A stretch of 64,000 nt of DNA from Paenibacillus athensensis (GTDB lineage Bacteria; Bacillota; Bacilli; Paenibacillales; NBRC-103111). Both the position numbers and the translations under genes were made by a program. Positions 1-8,857 of the stretch are shown piece by piece. Position 1 is the first letter of the stretch. Every line of letters begins with the position of its first letter. The stretch covers positions 372,001 through 436,000 of the forward strand of contig NZ_MYFO02000004.1 of NCBI RefSeq assembly GCF_004514475.2. Reading direction: 5' to 3'. The notes below the pieces were generated by a model. It saw only the letters and a program-made list of their open reading frames with translations. It was not told where the DNA came from and did no database searches.

Positions 1-1
1 T

Positions 2-301
2 TACTTGGCCGAGAAAGAACAGCAAGCCCTATTCGAGACCATGCAGGCCGAGGACTGCACGCCTTCACTTGCTCAAGCTCAGCGTATGAAAAAGATGAGT
101 CAAGAAGGCAGGCTGAATACAGATGTCATTTACACCATACTGACGGAGGAAAAGCCGAATCAGAAAGAAAAAATGAGTATTCAGCGAGAACGAATCGACC
201 GCTTTTTCCCACGAGATTTCTCGGAAAAACAAAAGGAAGACCTAATCGTGCAACTGCTGGAAAGCTGGTACAAAAGGCGGCAGAGGGAGCACGAACGGTA
301 A
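2..301 (+). CDS. ParB/Spo0J-like protein, C-terminal part only (cut by window edge)
   Basis: The frame is open to the left edge, so this is the last roughly 100 codons of a longer gene. It aligns with the C-terminal third of the complete ParB-like protein at 26482-27342: both have YL(A/S)EKEQ near the start, then TPSL(A/S)QAQRMKK, EEKP and a basic tail. The ParB nuclease/HTH core lies outside the window. The two copies differ at many positions, so they are paralogues and not a recent duplication. A terminator follows at 331. Confidence 0.85.
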   Translation, partial: YLAEKEQQALFETMQAEDCTPSLAQAQRMKKMSQEGRLNTDVIYTILTEEKPNQKEKMSIQRERIDRFFPRDFSEKQKEDLIVQLLESWYKRRQREHER

Positions 302-330
302 TTCCCCCGTTGCCGCCCTGTTCATGCGCC

Positions 331-356
331 CTCTCCCCTGACGGAGAGCTTTTTTT
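331..356 (+). terminator. Intrinsic terminator after parB
   Basis: A 6-bp stem, CTCTCC/GGAGAG, with a 6-nt loop is followed by seven T residues. It separates the parB transcript from the appendage cluster that starts at 385. Confidence 0.7.
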
Positions 357-384
357 ATGCCCATTTTCGGGGAGGAGATCATCA

Positions 385-555
385 ATGGACTTTACGAAAG
401 GAAAACGGCGTCAGTATGAACGTCTGATGAAAGAAAAGCCGGGTTTTGCGCGTAGTAGGCCATCCGAGGAGGAAGAAGCACTACTGCGCAAGCAGGCTCA
501 GGAAGCCGAAGGCTGGCACAAGAAACGTGACCACAAAAAGAACCGGGAGGGATGA
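385..555 (+). CDS. Small basic hypothetical protein (56 aa)
   Basis: The ATG at 385 is chosen because GGAGGAG lies just upstream; an earlier in-frame start at 310 would run through the terminator. The peptide is highly charged, starts MDFTKGKRRQYERLMKEKPG and ends in a Lys/Arg-rich helix. I do not recognise a family. Its stop overlaps the region of the next start, so it is probably translationally coupled to the 558 gene. Confidence 0.6.
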   Translation: MDFTKGKRRQYERLMKEKPGFARSRPSEEEEALLRKQAQEAEGWHKKRDHKKNREG

Positions 556-557
556 CG

Positions 558-1169
558 ATGGAGCAAGAGAAAAGAATGGCCGGTGACTACGAAGTCTATC
601 AAGCGCTACCCATTGGCAGGGTGGAGGTTGTTTTAGGCATCGACATCACGAATACCGAAAAGCCCTATTTGGTTTGCTACTGCTCGCAGAATAATTTGTT
701 TGGCATCGATCAGTATTACGGTGCAGAAGGATATGCGGATTACCTGGTCGCAATGCAGGAATTTACCAAGCTATTGCAATGGGAAATCGAGAAACTCCAG
801 ACCGAGCGCGCTACGATCACGGAGCCGATGCCTCCCATTCAACCCGACCAATGCCTGCCCATCAAAAGTGACGATGATCTCGGCGGCAGAATTGTTGTGA
901 CCCGTTTGGATTGGTTGCGGCCGGAATTTCGCACGGCAGACCATCAGTTGATTTGGGTAACGGGAGGCTTCGGTGCCTCCGGGAACTCACGTGGGCGGGC
1001 GGTCTATGCGGAAACCCTCTATTCCGGCGATGAATACCGCTATAACCGGGAAGACCTGATGGGGTTCCTGAAGCCGGAGCATACGCCCACATGGGCGGCC
1101 GAGAAGCTGGCACAACGACAAGCGGAGCAAGCCCCATCAAAGCCGCGTCCGCGAGGCGAAGCGCGTTAA
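558..1169 (+). CDS. Hypothetical ICE protein (203 aa)
   Basis: The start at 558 is preferred over the ATG at 552 because GGGAGG at 545-550 then has a 7-nt gap. No signal peptide or membrane segment is visible. The N-terminal half (IGRVEVVLGIDI, PYLVCYCSQNNLFGIDQYYG) looks like a compact alpha/beta domain, followed by a Gln/Glu-rich helix and a second segment with GRIVVTRLDWLRPEF. The C-terminus is basic and probably disordered. Position at the head of the appendage cluster is the only hint of a role. I do not recognise the family. Confidence 0.65.
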   Translation: MEQEKRMAGDYEVYQALPIGRVEVVLGIDITNTEKPYLVCYCSQNNLFGIDQYYGAEGYADYLVAMQEFTKLLQWEIEKLQTERATITEPMPPIQPDQCLPIKSDDDLGGRIVVTRLDWLRPEFRTADHQLIWVTGGFGASGNSRGRAVYAETLYSGDEYRYNREDLMGFLKPEHTPTWAAEKLAQRQAEQAPSKPRPRGEAR

Positions 1170-1215
1170 GAGAAGCGCAAGGTATCTTCTATATAATGAA
1201 AGGAGATCGTGAACG

Positions 1216-2346
1216 ATGTCATGGACGTATCGACACCGCAAGACGCTCATCATGGGAGCCATTGCGATCAGCGTGGCGCTTCTGGTAGCAGCGGCCTTGT
1301 ATATGCTGATGCAGCACACCGACCAGCAGCAAAAGCAGCAACAGATGAAAGAGGAGTATGAGCGGCGGATTCAGCAATTGAAAAAGGAGGAGCAGCAAAA
1401 CAGCCGAAATGTCTGGACGACTGCAAAAACGATACCGGCAGGCGTCTCGCTCAAAGCGGATGACCTCAAGGCTGTTCCGATGCCCGTCAGTTTGGTTCCG
1501 CCGGGCGTAATCACCGACCGGGAAAGCATCATCGGCAAAAACGCCAAGATCGAGCTTGCATCAGGAATGCCGCTACTTTCCTCTTTATTGTACGAAGGAC
1601 AGCCCATTCCGAAGGATTTGCGCATACAGGAGTTTCAGGTCATTCAGCTTCCCTCTAATCTCAAGCCTAACCAATATATAGACGTTCGCATCGGCTTTCC
1701 AACCGGCGAGGACTTTGTTCTTTTATCTAAAAAGAAGGTACAGGAGCTGTCCGGTACGGTTGTGTGGCTGGAACTGAATGAGATGGACATCCTCCAAACG
1801 TCCAGCGCCATTATTGATGCGTACTTGCAGGGAGCGCGGCTGTATGCCCTCCCGTACATCGAGCCGGGCTTACAGGAAGCGGCTGTGGTCAACTATCCGG
1901 CCAATCAGAAGGTATTGAACCTGATGGCGGTCGATCCCAATCTGCTCGAAACCGCAAAAATCGAACTTGCCCGTGCGCTGCGACAAACGCTTGATGGCAA
2001 TTTGAAGGCGGTCAGCGACTCGGAGAAGCTTCGCGTCACCAGCGGTAGTGTAACCGTGCAGCAGCAGTTGCAAAACGAACGGATGACGACTCGGCAGGGT
2101 ACTGCCATGAGCGGAGCACAGCCAGTAGGAACACCGCAGTCTGGAGAATCAGCAGTTTCGACGAATGGTCCGCAGCTTAGCGTGAGTGATGCTGCTGGTG
2201 CTGCTGGTGCTGCAGCTACGCAATCTCCGAAAAATCAACAGACGCCACCTCCTGCCGTTTCGCCGTCGCTGCCATCGGGTACGCCTCCTGCAACCGAAGC
2301 GCCTCCGGCGAGCGAAGATAAGTGGGAAAACATCTTCAATCAATGA
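1216..2346 (+). CDS. SAF-domain pilus assembly protein, CpaB/RcpC-like
   Basis: This is a 376-residue protein with an N-terminal membrane helix (about residues 12-32), a Gln/Lys/Glu-rich coiled coil (about 36-62) and a SAF domain (about 68-130) with TIPAG and VPPGVITDRESIIGK. A second beta-rich part and a Ser/Pro/Ala-rich tail follow. CpaB/RcpC proteins are inner-membrane parts of Tad/Flp pilus machines (family knowledge). It opens the run of appendage genes, 12 bp before the next gene. The low-complexity tail may cross or contact the cell wall (inference). Confidence 0.75.
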   Translation: MSWTYRHRKTLIMGAIAISVALLVAAALYMLMQHTDQQQKQQQMKEEYERRIQQLKKEEQQNSRNVWTTAKTIPAGVSLKADDLKAVPMPVSLVPPGVITDRESIIGKNAKIELASGMPLLSSLLYEGQPIPKDLRIQEFQVIQLPSNLKPNQYIDVRIGFPTGEDFVLLSKKKVQELSGTVVWLELNEMDILQTSSAIIDAYLQGARLYALPYIEPGLQEAAVVNYPANQKVLNLMAVDPNLLETAKIELARALRQTLDGNLKAVSDSEKLRVTSGSVTVQQQLQNERMTTRQGTAMSGAQPVGTPQSGESAVSTNGPQLSVSDAAGAAGAAATQSPKNQQTPPPAVSPSLPSGTPPATEAPPASEDKWENIFNQ

Positions 2347-2357
2347 GGAGTGCGGAT

Positions 2358-3065
2358 ATGAAAAAAATTGTTTTTATCGGCGTAGCGGACAAGACGCATG
2401 CTTTGTTGGTGCTTGGCCGCTTGCTTGTGGCGTTGGGGAATAAAGTGCTGCTGGTGGATTCTACAGTCACGCAGTCGATTCGTGGTTATCTGCCGCATGC
2501 TTATGTGAGCAGCGCCATACAGGAATTTGAAGGTATGGATGTGGCCTACGGCTATCTCACTCCCGAACAGCTTGAACTAGGCTTGGCACAGGCAGGGACG
2601 ACACCGGCATACGACATCATGCTGGTGGACACGGATCATACGGAATTTGTTTTCCACCACAACCTGTCCCAGTTTGACAAGCGAGTGTGGTGCTGGGACG
2701 GGAAACGGTTGTCGCTGGAGAAAAACGAGGAGCTGATGCTTCGACTGGGCTTGCAGGACGTGGAAGCGCCTGTCTCGTTTTTTGAGTTGCTCTCTCCATA
2801 CGTACCGGGAAAGCTGGCAGCGTGGCGAGCCGAAAAGCGGTTGCGGCATATCCAGTTGGAGGATACGGTGTTTCGCTTCCCTTTGGACGAACGCGATGCA
2901 GCCGTCGATTTGAACAATCAACACCACGGCCGCATCGACCTTCGCGGGCTGACCGGGGCGTTTCGCGAGATGCTGCTGACGATGCTGGAGCAGCTTTGCG
3001 ATTGCGACCGCAAGACAGCGCGACGAGCCTGGGCAATCGCCCGTAAACGGGTGCGGGTGTGGTAG
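2358..3065 (+). CDS. Degenerate ParA/CpaE-like protein without P-loop
   Basis: The ATG at 2358 has GAGGAG 7 nt upstream. The protein begins MKKIVFIGVADKTHALLVLG and continues NKVLLVDST, the strand-loop-strand pattern of ParA/MinD-type proteins, but there is no KGGxGKT motif. YDIMLVDTDHTEF is in the Walker B position. This suggests a non-hydrolysing relative of CpaE/TadZ, the pilus-positioning component. It lies directly before a second ParA-like gene at 3080, so the two may act as a pair (inference). Confidence 0.55.
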   Translation: MKKIVFIGVADKTHALLVLGRLLVALGNKVLLVDSTVTQSIRGYLPHAYVSSAIQEFEGMDVAYGYLTPEQLELGLAQAGTTPAYDIMLVDTDHTEFVFHHNLSQFDKRVWCWDGKRLSLEKNEELMLRLGLQDVEAPVSFFELLSPYVPGKLAAWRAEKRLRHIQLEDTVFRFPLDERDAAVDLNNQHHGRIDLRGLTGAFREMLLTMLEQLCDCDRKTARRAWAIARKRVRVW

Positions 3066-3079
3066 AAAGGAGAACGTTT

Positions 3080-3919
3080 ATGGGAGCTACCGTTGTATTT
3101 TGGAGTCCTGTATCCGGTCAGGCCGGGACAACGACCAATCTGCTCGCCGCGGCGACGTGCATGGGTTTGGAATATTCGGCGCGATTGCTGCTGCTCGGGC
3201 ATTTGCTAAGCAGCTACGCCGCTGTCGAACGAGCCTATTATCGACCTGCCGCAAGAGAGGACATGCATACCCCGGACACGGGAATTGATGCGCTCTTGCG
3301 TCTGCTGAAAAACCGCAAGCTGGAGCCTGTCATGCTGCGTGACTATGCCCATCCGTTGCTGCGGGATCGCCTAGATATTTTGCACGGCTCCATCAAGCAA
3401 GAGGATATCTTTATCGAAACGGCAAAAGAATGGCTCACACCGCTGCTTGAGGTTGCCCGCCGCGCTTACGATGTAGTGCTGTTGGATGGGGGGAGCGGCA
3501 GCGGGTCGGCTTGGAACGAAATGCTGCGGCAGCAGGCCGACGTATGGGTCGTCTGCCTGCCGCAAAACCGTCTCCTTCTAGAGCGATTTTTTCAATCGGC
3601 AGAAGCAGCGATGCTGCAAGGCCGAAGAACGCTGCTCGTGTTCGGACAGTACGACCCTTATTCGACGCTCACTTCTAAAAATCTCATGCGTCAATTCCGT
3701 ATAGGACCGTCCGTGTACCCTGTTTCACATAATACAGGCTGGATGGATGCGGCACAGCATGGCGAAGCGAATCCTTACTGGTTTCGCAACAGGAAGATAG
3801 CAAGCGGTCATGAGAACCACCTGTTCATGCAGCAGGTGCGACGATTGGCGCAGGCTGTGATCGACAGCGCAGGCGCAAGGCAGCCCCTTTTCGGCGGGAA
3901 GGAGGGCGACACGCCATGA
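3080..3919 (+). CDS. ParA/CpaE-like ATPase-fold protein with altered P-loop
   Basis: The ATG at 3080 follows GAAAGGAGAA. The N-terminus reads FWSPVSGQAGTTTNLLAAA. This sits where ParA proteins have KGGVGKTT, but the signature and catalytic lysines are missing. YDVVLLDGGSGSG occupies the Walker B region and WVVCLPQNRLLLERFF the following strand and helix. It may bind a nucleotide weakly or be a structural relative. TadZ/CpaE proteins of Tad pili often have such altered P-loops (family knowledge). The stop overlaps the start of the ATPase gene by 4 bp. Confidence 0.6.
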   Translation: MGATVVFWSPVSGQAGTTTNLLAAATCMGLEYSARLLLLGHLLSSYAAVERAYYRPAAREDMHTPDTGIDALLRLLKNRKLEPVMLRDYAHPLLRDRLDILHGSIKQEDIFIETAKEWLTPLLEVARRAYDVVLLDGGSGSGSAWNEMLRQQADVWVVCLPQNRLLLERFFQSAEAAMLQGRRTLLVFGQYDPYSTLTSKNLMRQFRIGPSVYPVSHNTGWMDAAQHGEANPYWFRNRKIASGHENHLFMQQVRRLAQAVIDSAGARQPLFGGKEGDTP

Positions 3920-5778
3920 CGGCTATGCTCAATGCCTTCATCCTGATCGCGTTCTTGTTGCTTTCAATCTTCTTCCTTTATTTGCGCCTGAGTCGACGAT
4001 TGCCGGAACGGACGGACGACACATCGGTATATACGCTGGAAGCGATGACCACTTTCGTAAAAGCAACGCTACACGAGTTAACCAGCAGCAACCTGGCCGA
4101 CTTCGGTTTGTCGGAGGAAGAATACCGCCGCCGAAAAAGCAAACGGGCGGAGCTGAAAAAGGCGCTGCGGGGCTGCACCTCCGGTGATCTGCGGGACAAG
4201 GAATACGTCAAGGAGATCATTGCCGACCTGCTCGCGCAGCGCTATGAGTTGGACGATGCGCATTTGAACCTCCTGCTGCCTTTTCATCAGCCGGAGTCCC
4301 TCTCCGCGCAAGACCAGTTTGATATTCTGCTTTACACATATAAAAAGGAAGCCGGGCTTCATGCGCTCGACCGGCTCGTTCAAACCTATGAATGGGATCG
4401 GCAAAGACGAAACGAGGAGGGCCAGCTTGAAACGTACCGGATTACGGCGGAGGATATTCGTAGCGTCTTCGCCCATGAAGCGCCGTGTTTGACGACGGAC
4501 GATAAGCTCCAACTTGTCGTCCAGCGGATTTATCAGCATTACAAAGGATTCAGCGTCGTGGACGAGCTGCGCGACATGCGTGTGGACGGCGTATCCGGGG
4601 GCGTATCTGGTCTGCCGCCGCTCATGTGGGAGGGCGAATGGTCGCTGGAGGAGGACGCACAACTTCAGTCGCTGCCCCGTTCGCATGACAGCGTATGGCT
4701 GTTTTACAAAGGGAAGTCCATCCACCTGAGCTTCTTGTCCTTCGGCTCCGAGCAGGAACTGCGACGCGTTTGCCAGATCATCTATAAGCACAATTTTCCC
4801 GGCCAGTTGTCCGAGGCGAACGGATTTAAGGTCAATGAAATGGCAGACGGCTCCCGCGTCGTCGTGCTGCGCCCCCGATTCAGTGAATCGTGGGCTTTTT
4901 TTGTGCGCAAATTCGACGTGAAAAGCGCGACGCTTGAGCAGTTGATTCAGGACGAAGGCGCGGAATTGCCGATTGGCCTCATTCGTTACTTGGTATCGGG
5001 TGCGCGGATCACAGCGATTACCGGCGCGCAGGGCAGCGGCAAAACAACGCTGCTTATGGCGATGGTTCGCCATATTCCAGAAGTGCTGCCGATCCGGGTA
5101 CAGGAAATGAGCTTTGAGCTTCAATTGCGCAAAATTTATCCAGAACGCAACATCGTCAGCCTGCGCGAAACCGAGACGATTTCCGGTCAACAGGGGCTGG
5201 ACATCCAGAAAAAGACGGACGGCTCTGTCAATATTTTGGGCGAGGTAGCGACCGATCCGGTCGCCGCTTGGATGGTTCAGATGGCACAGGTGGCGTCATT
5301 ATTCACCTTGTTCACGCATCACGCAAAAACCTTCCGTGACCTTGTGCTGTCTCTCCGCAATTCCTTGTTGAAAACAAAGGTGTTTACGAACGAGCGTGTG
5401 GCGGAGCAGCAGGTCGTCAGCGTCGTCAACTTCGATATTCACCTCCGCCGCGACCTGGACGGACGGCGCTATATCGAGCGCATTACGGAATGCGTCCCAG
5501 TGCCGCAGGAGACGGCGTACCCGGAAGCCTTTCGAGGGAAAATGACAAAGGACGAACGGATGGCAGCCTTTATGGAAACGACGCTCGAATACTTTCGCCG
5601 CTCGACGGATCGCCCGCTGTACACCGCCCGAAATCTCGTCGAATACCAGGGCGGCCGTTACGTTGCCGTTCATCCCCTGTCCGAGCAAAGTCGCTGCGAG
5701 ATTGCGGAATACTTGAGCGGCCCCGATCAGGCCGTCTTTGATGCGTTTCTGGCATCCCATTGGGGGGATGAGACATGA
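3916..5778 (+). CDS. CpaF/TadA-like secretion ATPase with N-terminal membrane anchor
   Basis: This 620-residue protein starts with a hydrophobic helix (about residues 3-24), unusual for the family, which is normally cytoplasmic. Walker A is GAQGSGKTT at about residue 370, the Walker-B/Asp-box region is VNILGEVATDPVA, and FTHHAKT is in the His-box position. TadA/CpaF ATPases power assembly of Tad pili and type II-like systems (family knowledge). It overlaps both neighbours by 4 bp, so tight coupling is likely. The helix suggests permanent membrane attachment. Confidence 0.85.
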   Translation: MTAMLNAFILIAFLLLSIFFLYLRLSRRLPERTDDTSVYTLEAMTTFVKATLHELTSSNLADFGLSEEEYRRRKSKRAELKKALRGCTSGDLRDKEYVKEIIADLLAQRYELDDAHLNLLLPFHQPESLSAQDQFDILLYTYKKEAGLHALDRLVQTYEWDRQRRNEEGQLETYRITAEDIRSVFAHEAPCLTTDDKLQLVVQRIYQHYKGFSVVDELRDMRVDGVSGGVSGLPPLMWEGEWSLEEDAQLQSLPRSHDSVWLFYKGKSIHLSFLSFGSEQELRRVCQIIYKHNFPGQLSEANGFKVNEMADGSRVVVLRPRFSESWAFFVRKFDVKSATLEQLIQDEGAELPIGLIRYLVSGARITAITGAQGSGKTTLLMAMVRHIPEVLPIRVQEMSFELQLRKIYPERNIVSLRETETISGQQGLDIQKKTDGSVNILGEVATDPVAAWMVQMAQVASLFTLFTHHAKTFRDLVLSLRNSLLKTKVFTNERVAEQQVVSVVNFDIHLRRDLDGRRYIERITECVPVPQETAYPEAFRGKMTKDERMAAFMETTLEYFRRSTDRPLYTARNLVEYQGGRYVAVHPLSEQSRCEIAEYLSGPDQAVFDAFLASHWGDET

Positions 5779-7844
5779 TTCGGGAATGGCTCTCCCCTCT
5801 GCTCGGCATCGCAACCGTGCTCTTTCTTGCCGCTGTCGCGGCCTTCCTGTGGCTGTCCCGGCGTGATTCGGAGGTGGCGGCAGTCCGGCGCTACGAAGCG
5901 CTGCGTAAGCCGGGGCAAGCGCCTCGCAAGCAGGCGGTTTACAGCTTCATGCAGCAGCTATACAGCGTTTGCGAGCAGATGCCGGTTTTAAGGATGTACT
6001 TGCAGCACCTTCGCAGGCGATTGGTCATCCTGCGGCTCGGGGACGAATGGAAGCTTCGGCTTGAGGTGATGAAATCGGCGCTCTTGATGTGGCTTGTCCT
6101 GTTTTTGGCCGCGATTCCGCTTGTTTTGGCGGTGAGCGACCCTTACACGCTGGCGATGCTCGGCATTGGTCTTTGGGTCGGCCACGGCATCCTCTCGGAT
6201 ATGGGTGTTTATCGGCTCGAAATGCGGCTGCTGCGACAACTTCGCCTGTTTCTTGGGGATGTGAGACATCATTACCATCGTCACGGGATGGTGGATGAAG
6301 CCGTCTATGAATCGGCTGACAGCGCGCCGTATGAAATGGCGCTGCACGGGCAAGAACTGTTCGACATGCTGACGGACAGCGACGCCGAAGATAAACTGGC
6401 GCAATATGTGGAGCATGCCCCGAATCGCTATTTGCAGGGATTTGCGGGATTGTCGTATCTCATCAAAGAGCATGGCGATCAGCAAACGGAAAGCGGTTCG
6501 GTCTACCTCAAGGGACTGGAAAAGCTGTCCATCGAACTGAATCTGGAATTGCTGCGTCGCGAGCGTCTCAGCTTCTTATTACAGGGGCTGACCGTTATCG
6601 CGCTGCTGCCGCTGCTGTTTACCCGTCCGATTGAAGCCTGGGCCAGCCACTTTTTTCCGGCAATGGACACGTTCTACGCCAGCGCTTTCGGTTGGGCCGT
6701 CAAACTCTGTCTGCTTGTCGTCGTGTGGCTATGCTACGTGCTGCTGCGCAACCTGTCGGAGCTGGATGCGACCGCAAGGCCCACCAGCCGAAAAAGATGG
6801 GAGCAACGGGTCTATGGCTGGCCGTGGATGCGTTGGCTGGCCCACCGGCTGGGGCCGGTTCCCGGCTCGCGAGAAGCGGAACGGATAACCCGGCTGCTCA
6901 AGGATACAGCCTCTCCCTTACGTCTCGAATGGTTTTACGTGCAACGGATCGTGGCCGGGTTCGCAGCCTTTTTGACGGTGCTGGGCTTGTTCGTGTCCTT
7001 GCATGCAGCGGAGCGGCATCAGGTGCTGTATGCACCGGTGAAGCCGGGAACACTTTTCGGGCAGTTGTCCCCGGAGGAGGAAACGAAGGCGCGGGAAGCC
7101 GCCGCGCTGGATCGCAGGATGCTCGATCAATTAAAGGAGGTGAGGCCGCGAAGCGAAAATAGCGTCATCAGCCTGCTGCGCAAGGACCCGGCTGCACAGG
7201 TCAAAGAGGATCAGCTTCGAGAGGCTGCGCGGCGCATCCTGGGCAAGCTGGAGAAGCTGAATAGGCCTTTTCTGGCGTGGTGGGAAGCGTTTTTGGCTTT
7301 CGCCGCAGGATGGGGCGGGTACACGCTGCCAGTTGGTATTCGGCTGTTCCAGCGGCGTATGCGGCAGTTGGAGATGAAACACGAGGTGGATCAGTTGCAG
7401 GCCGTGATTGCCATGCTCGCCGGGATGGAACGGATGTCGGTTGAACAGCTTCTGCTATGGATGGAGCAGTTCGCGCAGGTCTTCAAGGAGCCACTGCAAG
7501 CCTGCCTTCTTCATTTTGAACAGGGTGAGGAGCAGGCGCTCGCGCAGCTCAAAGAAGATGCACCGTTTCTGCCTTTTGTTCGGATCGTGGAAAAGCTGGG
7601 AATGGCTTCGCAGCATTTGACGATCCGGCAGGCATTCGACGATCTCGAAGCAGAGCAGGGGTTTGCGCGGGAGCAGCGCAAGCAGGAGTATGAACAGTTA
7701 ATTGAACAAAAGGCAGGCTGGGGCCGCTGGATCGGGTTTGCCCCCTTGATGGCGCTGATATTCGGGTATTTGGTCATTCCGCTTGTCGTCGTCAGCCTGC
7801 ATCAGATGACCGTGTACTACGATCAGCTTCAACGCATCCAGTAA
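5775..7844 (+). CDS. TadB/TadC-like polytopic membrane protein (fusion-sized)
   Basis: This is a 689-residue protein with hydrophobic segments near the N-terminus, near residues 95-145, 255-280, 295-320, 390-410, 495-520 and 655-685, separated by cytoplasmic helical regions. TadB and TadC are usually about 300 residues each and form the inner-membrane platform on which the ATPase acts. The length and two-block layout here suggest a fusion of both. Gene order (ATPase then platform) matches Tad clusters. The family is assigned from context and topology, without a diagnostic motif. Confidence 0.7.
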   Translation: MIREWLSPLLGIATVLFLAAVAAFLWLSRRDSEVAAVRRYEALRKPGQAPRKQAVYSFMQQLYSVCEQMPVLRMYLQHLRRRLVILRLGDEWKLRLEVMKSALLMWLVLFLAAIPLVLAVSDPYTLAMLGIGLWVGHGILSDMGVYRLEMRLLRQLRLFLGDVRHHYHRHGMVDEAVYESADSAPYEMALHGQELFDMLTDSDAEDKLAQYVEHAPNRYLQGFAGLSYLIKEHGDQQTESGSVYLKGLEKLSIELNLELLRRERLSFLLQGLTVIALLPLLFTRPIEAWASHFFPAMDTFYASAFGWAVKLCLLVVVWLCYVLLRNLSELDATARPTSRKRWEQRVYGWPWMRWLAHRLGPVPGSREAERITRLLKDTASPLRLEWFYVQRIVAGFAAFLTVLGLFVSLHAAERHQVLYAPVKPGTLFGQLSPEEETKAREAAALDRRMLDQLKEVRPRSENSVISLLRKDPAAQVKEDQLREAARRILGKLEKLNRPFLAWWEAFLAFAAGWGGYTLPVGIRLFQRRMRQLEMKHEVDQLQAVIAMLAGMERMSVEQLLLWMEQFAQVFKEPLQACLLHFEQGEEQALAQLKEDAPFLPFVRIVEKLGMASQHLTIRQAFDDLEAEQGFAREQRKQEYEQLIEQKAGWGRWIGFAPLMALIFGYLVIPLVVVSLHQMTVYYDQLQRIQ

Positions 7845-7853
7845 CCCATACAG

Positions 7854-7888
7854 ACGCTTTCCTTCATCAGCGGGAAGGCGTTTTTTTT
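7854..7888 (+). terminator. Terminator or attenuator before small-subunit genes
   Basis: A 9-bp stem (ACGCTTTCC with GGAAGGCGT, one G-U pair) is followed by eight T residues. It sits between the platform gene and the first pilin-like gene. It may lower read-through or protect the 3' end of the upstream mRNA so that the small subunits are expressed separately. Confidence 0.7.
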
Positions 7889-7917
7889 ATCCCCCCAATC
7901 AAAGGAGAGAATTGTAC

Positions 7918-8397
7918 ATGTCCAATGCGCAGAAGGCACTTGTCATGGCAGCAGGAATCTTCCTTGCCATCGCACTCATTACACTGGCTGTCGTGCTGTT
8001 TATTTCCGCCCAGGATTCGACCAAGGCGGCTCAAAGCAATTTCAGCAATATCCAGACGGAGCTTTCACAAACGGCGTTTACGGTGTATGACAATACGACG
8101 CTTTCGGGCAGTCAGGTTGTCAACGCGCTTCGCAAGTTCCGCGATCAGGACCAATTTGGCATCCAGATCGTTACCGGCAAAAACCCGACCGGTCAGTGGT
8201 ACGGCAAGGTTGTCAATACCGGTGTGCCTCTGGATAGCATCACCTACGGTGCAATCGTCGGAGCCGCACCCGGCCAGATTAGCCAGACCGTAGACGAAGC
8301 GGACATCAACTACGTTAATCCAAGCGGCAAGTTCCGCAGCACGCTGGTGCTGGACAGCAGCAATGTCATTCGCGGCATCGTCTTCCGGCAGCAATAA
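7918..8397 (+). CDS. Pilin-like membrane-anchored small subunit (major candidate)
   Basis: The ATG at 7918 is preferred; AAAGGAG lies 10 nt upstream (a TTG at 7912 is also in frame). The 159-residue protein has one N-terminal hydrophobic helix, KALVMAAGIFLAIALITLAV, and an Asn/Thr/Ser/Gly-rich globular part. This is pilin-like architecture. No type IV prepilin site (Gly followed by Glu at +5) is visible. It is flanked by stem-loops at 7854 and 8413, an arrangement suited to a highly expressed structural subunit (inference). Confidence 0.6.
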   Translation: MSNAQKALVMAAGIFLAIALITLAVVLFISAQDSTKAAQSNFSNIQTELSQTAFTVYDNTTLSGSQVVNALRKFRDQDQFGIQIVTGKNPTGQWYGKVVNTGVPLDSITYGAIVGAAPGQISQTVDEADINYVNPSGKFRSTLVLDSSNVIRGIVFRQQ

Positions 8398-8412
8398 GGT
8401 CGAATGAGGTTA

Positions 8413-8444
8413 CGAAAGCGTCCGGCCCAGGTTGGACGCTTTCG
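8413..8444. promoter_or_regulatory. Perfect 11-bp stem-loop between pilin-like genes
   Basis: CGAAAGCGTCC at 8413-8423 pairs perfectly with 8434-8444 around a 10-nt loop. No T tract follows; the ribosome site AAGGAGGTG lies just downstream. It could be an mRNA-stabilising or processing hairpin that sets the ratio between the major subunit and the downstream minor subunits. Confidence 0.55.
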
Positions 8445-8464
8445 TCATGAAGGAGGTGTAACGC

Positions 8465-8857
8465 ATGAACTATGCGCCAAGAACGATGCTGGAGATGAGC
8501 GCAGCATTGCTCGTTTTCCTCATGGCCGCAGGGAGCGGTCTGATTTTGTTTCAGACCGGTGCCTCACTCAATTCGCTCGCCTATGTAACCGGCCAATCGC
8601 AGGATCGTAACTTGCAGCAAATCGCTGTACCGCTCTCGGGCGACGGTTCGGTATCCGGTGCGGAAGTGCTGCAAGCTATCGCTCGCCTAGATGATGGAGA
8701 TGCGGAAATGGTGGTAGACGGCGTTCGGTTCGCGCCGCCGCTGGAACGAGAGCAGCTTTCGTCCGCAGGCATACGTCTGAAGGGGCGATATCAGCCCGCC
8801 TATGAACGGGACGCTTCCGGTCACTTGCAGCGCCTGACACTAAGGAGCCTGCCATGA
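8465..8857 (+). CDS. Minor pilin-like protein (130 aa)
   Basis: The ATG at 8465 has AAGGAGGTG upstream. There is one N-terminal membrane helix (MSAALLVFLMAAGSGLILF), then a small domain with SGAEVLQAIARLDDGDAEMVV. The last segment resembles the SGSQVVNALRKF region of the preceding subunit (SGxxVhxAhxxh), so the two are probably paralogues. Its stop overlaps the next start by 4 bp. Confidence 0.6.
   Translation: MNYAPRTMLEMSAALLVFLMAAGSGLILFQTGASLNSLAYVTGQSQDRNLQQIAVPLSGDGSVSGAEVLQAIARLDDGDAEMVVDGVRFAPPLEREQLSSAGIRLKGRYQPAYERDASGHLQRLTLRSLP

Noticed and set aside
310-384. N-terminal extension of the 385 gene
   Set aside because: It would be translated through the T tract and stem of the terminator; the ATG at 385 has a strong ribosome site.
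4078-5190. 370-codon open frame on the minus strand
   Set aside because: It lies wholly opposite the CpaF-like ATPase, has no ribosome site and no recognisable domains; a shadow of biased codon use.
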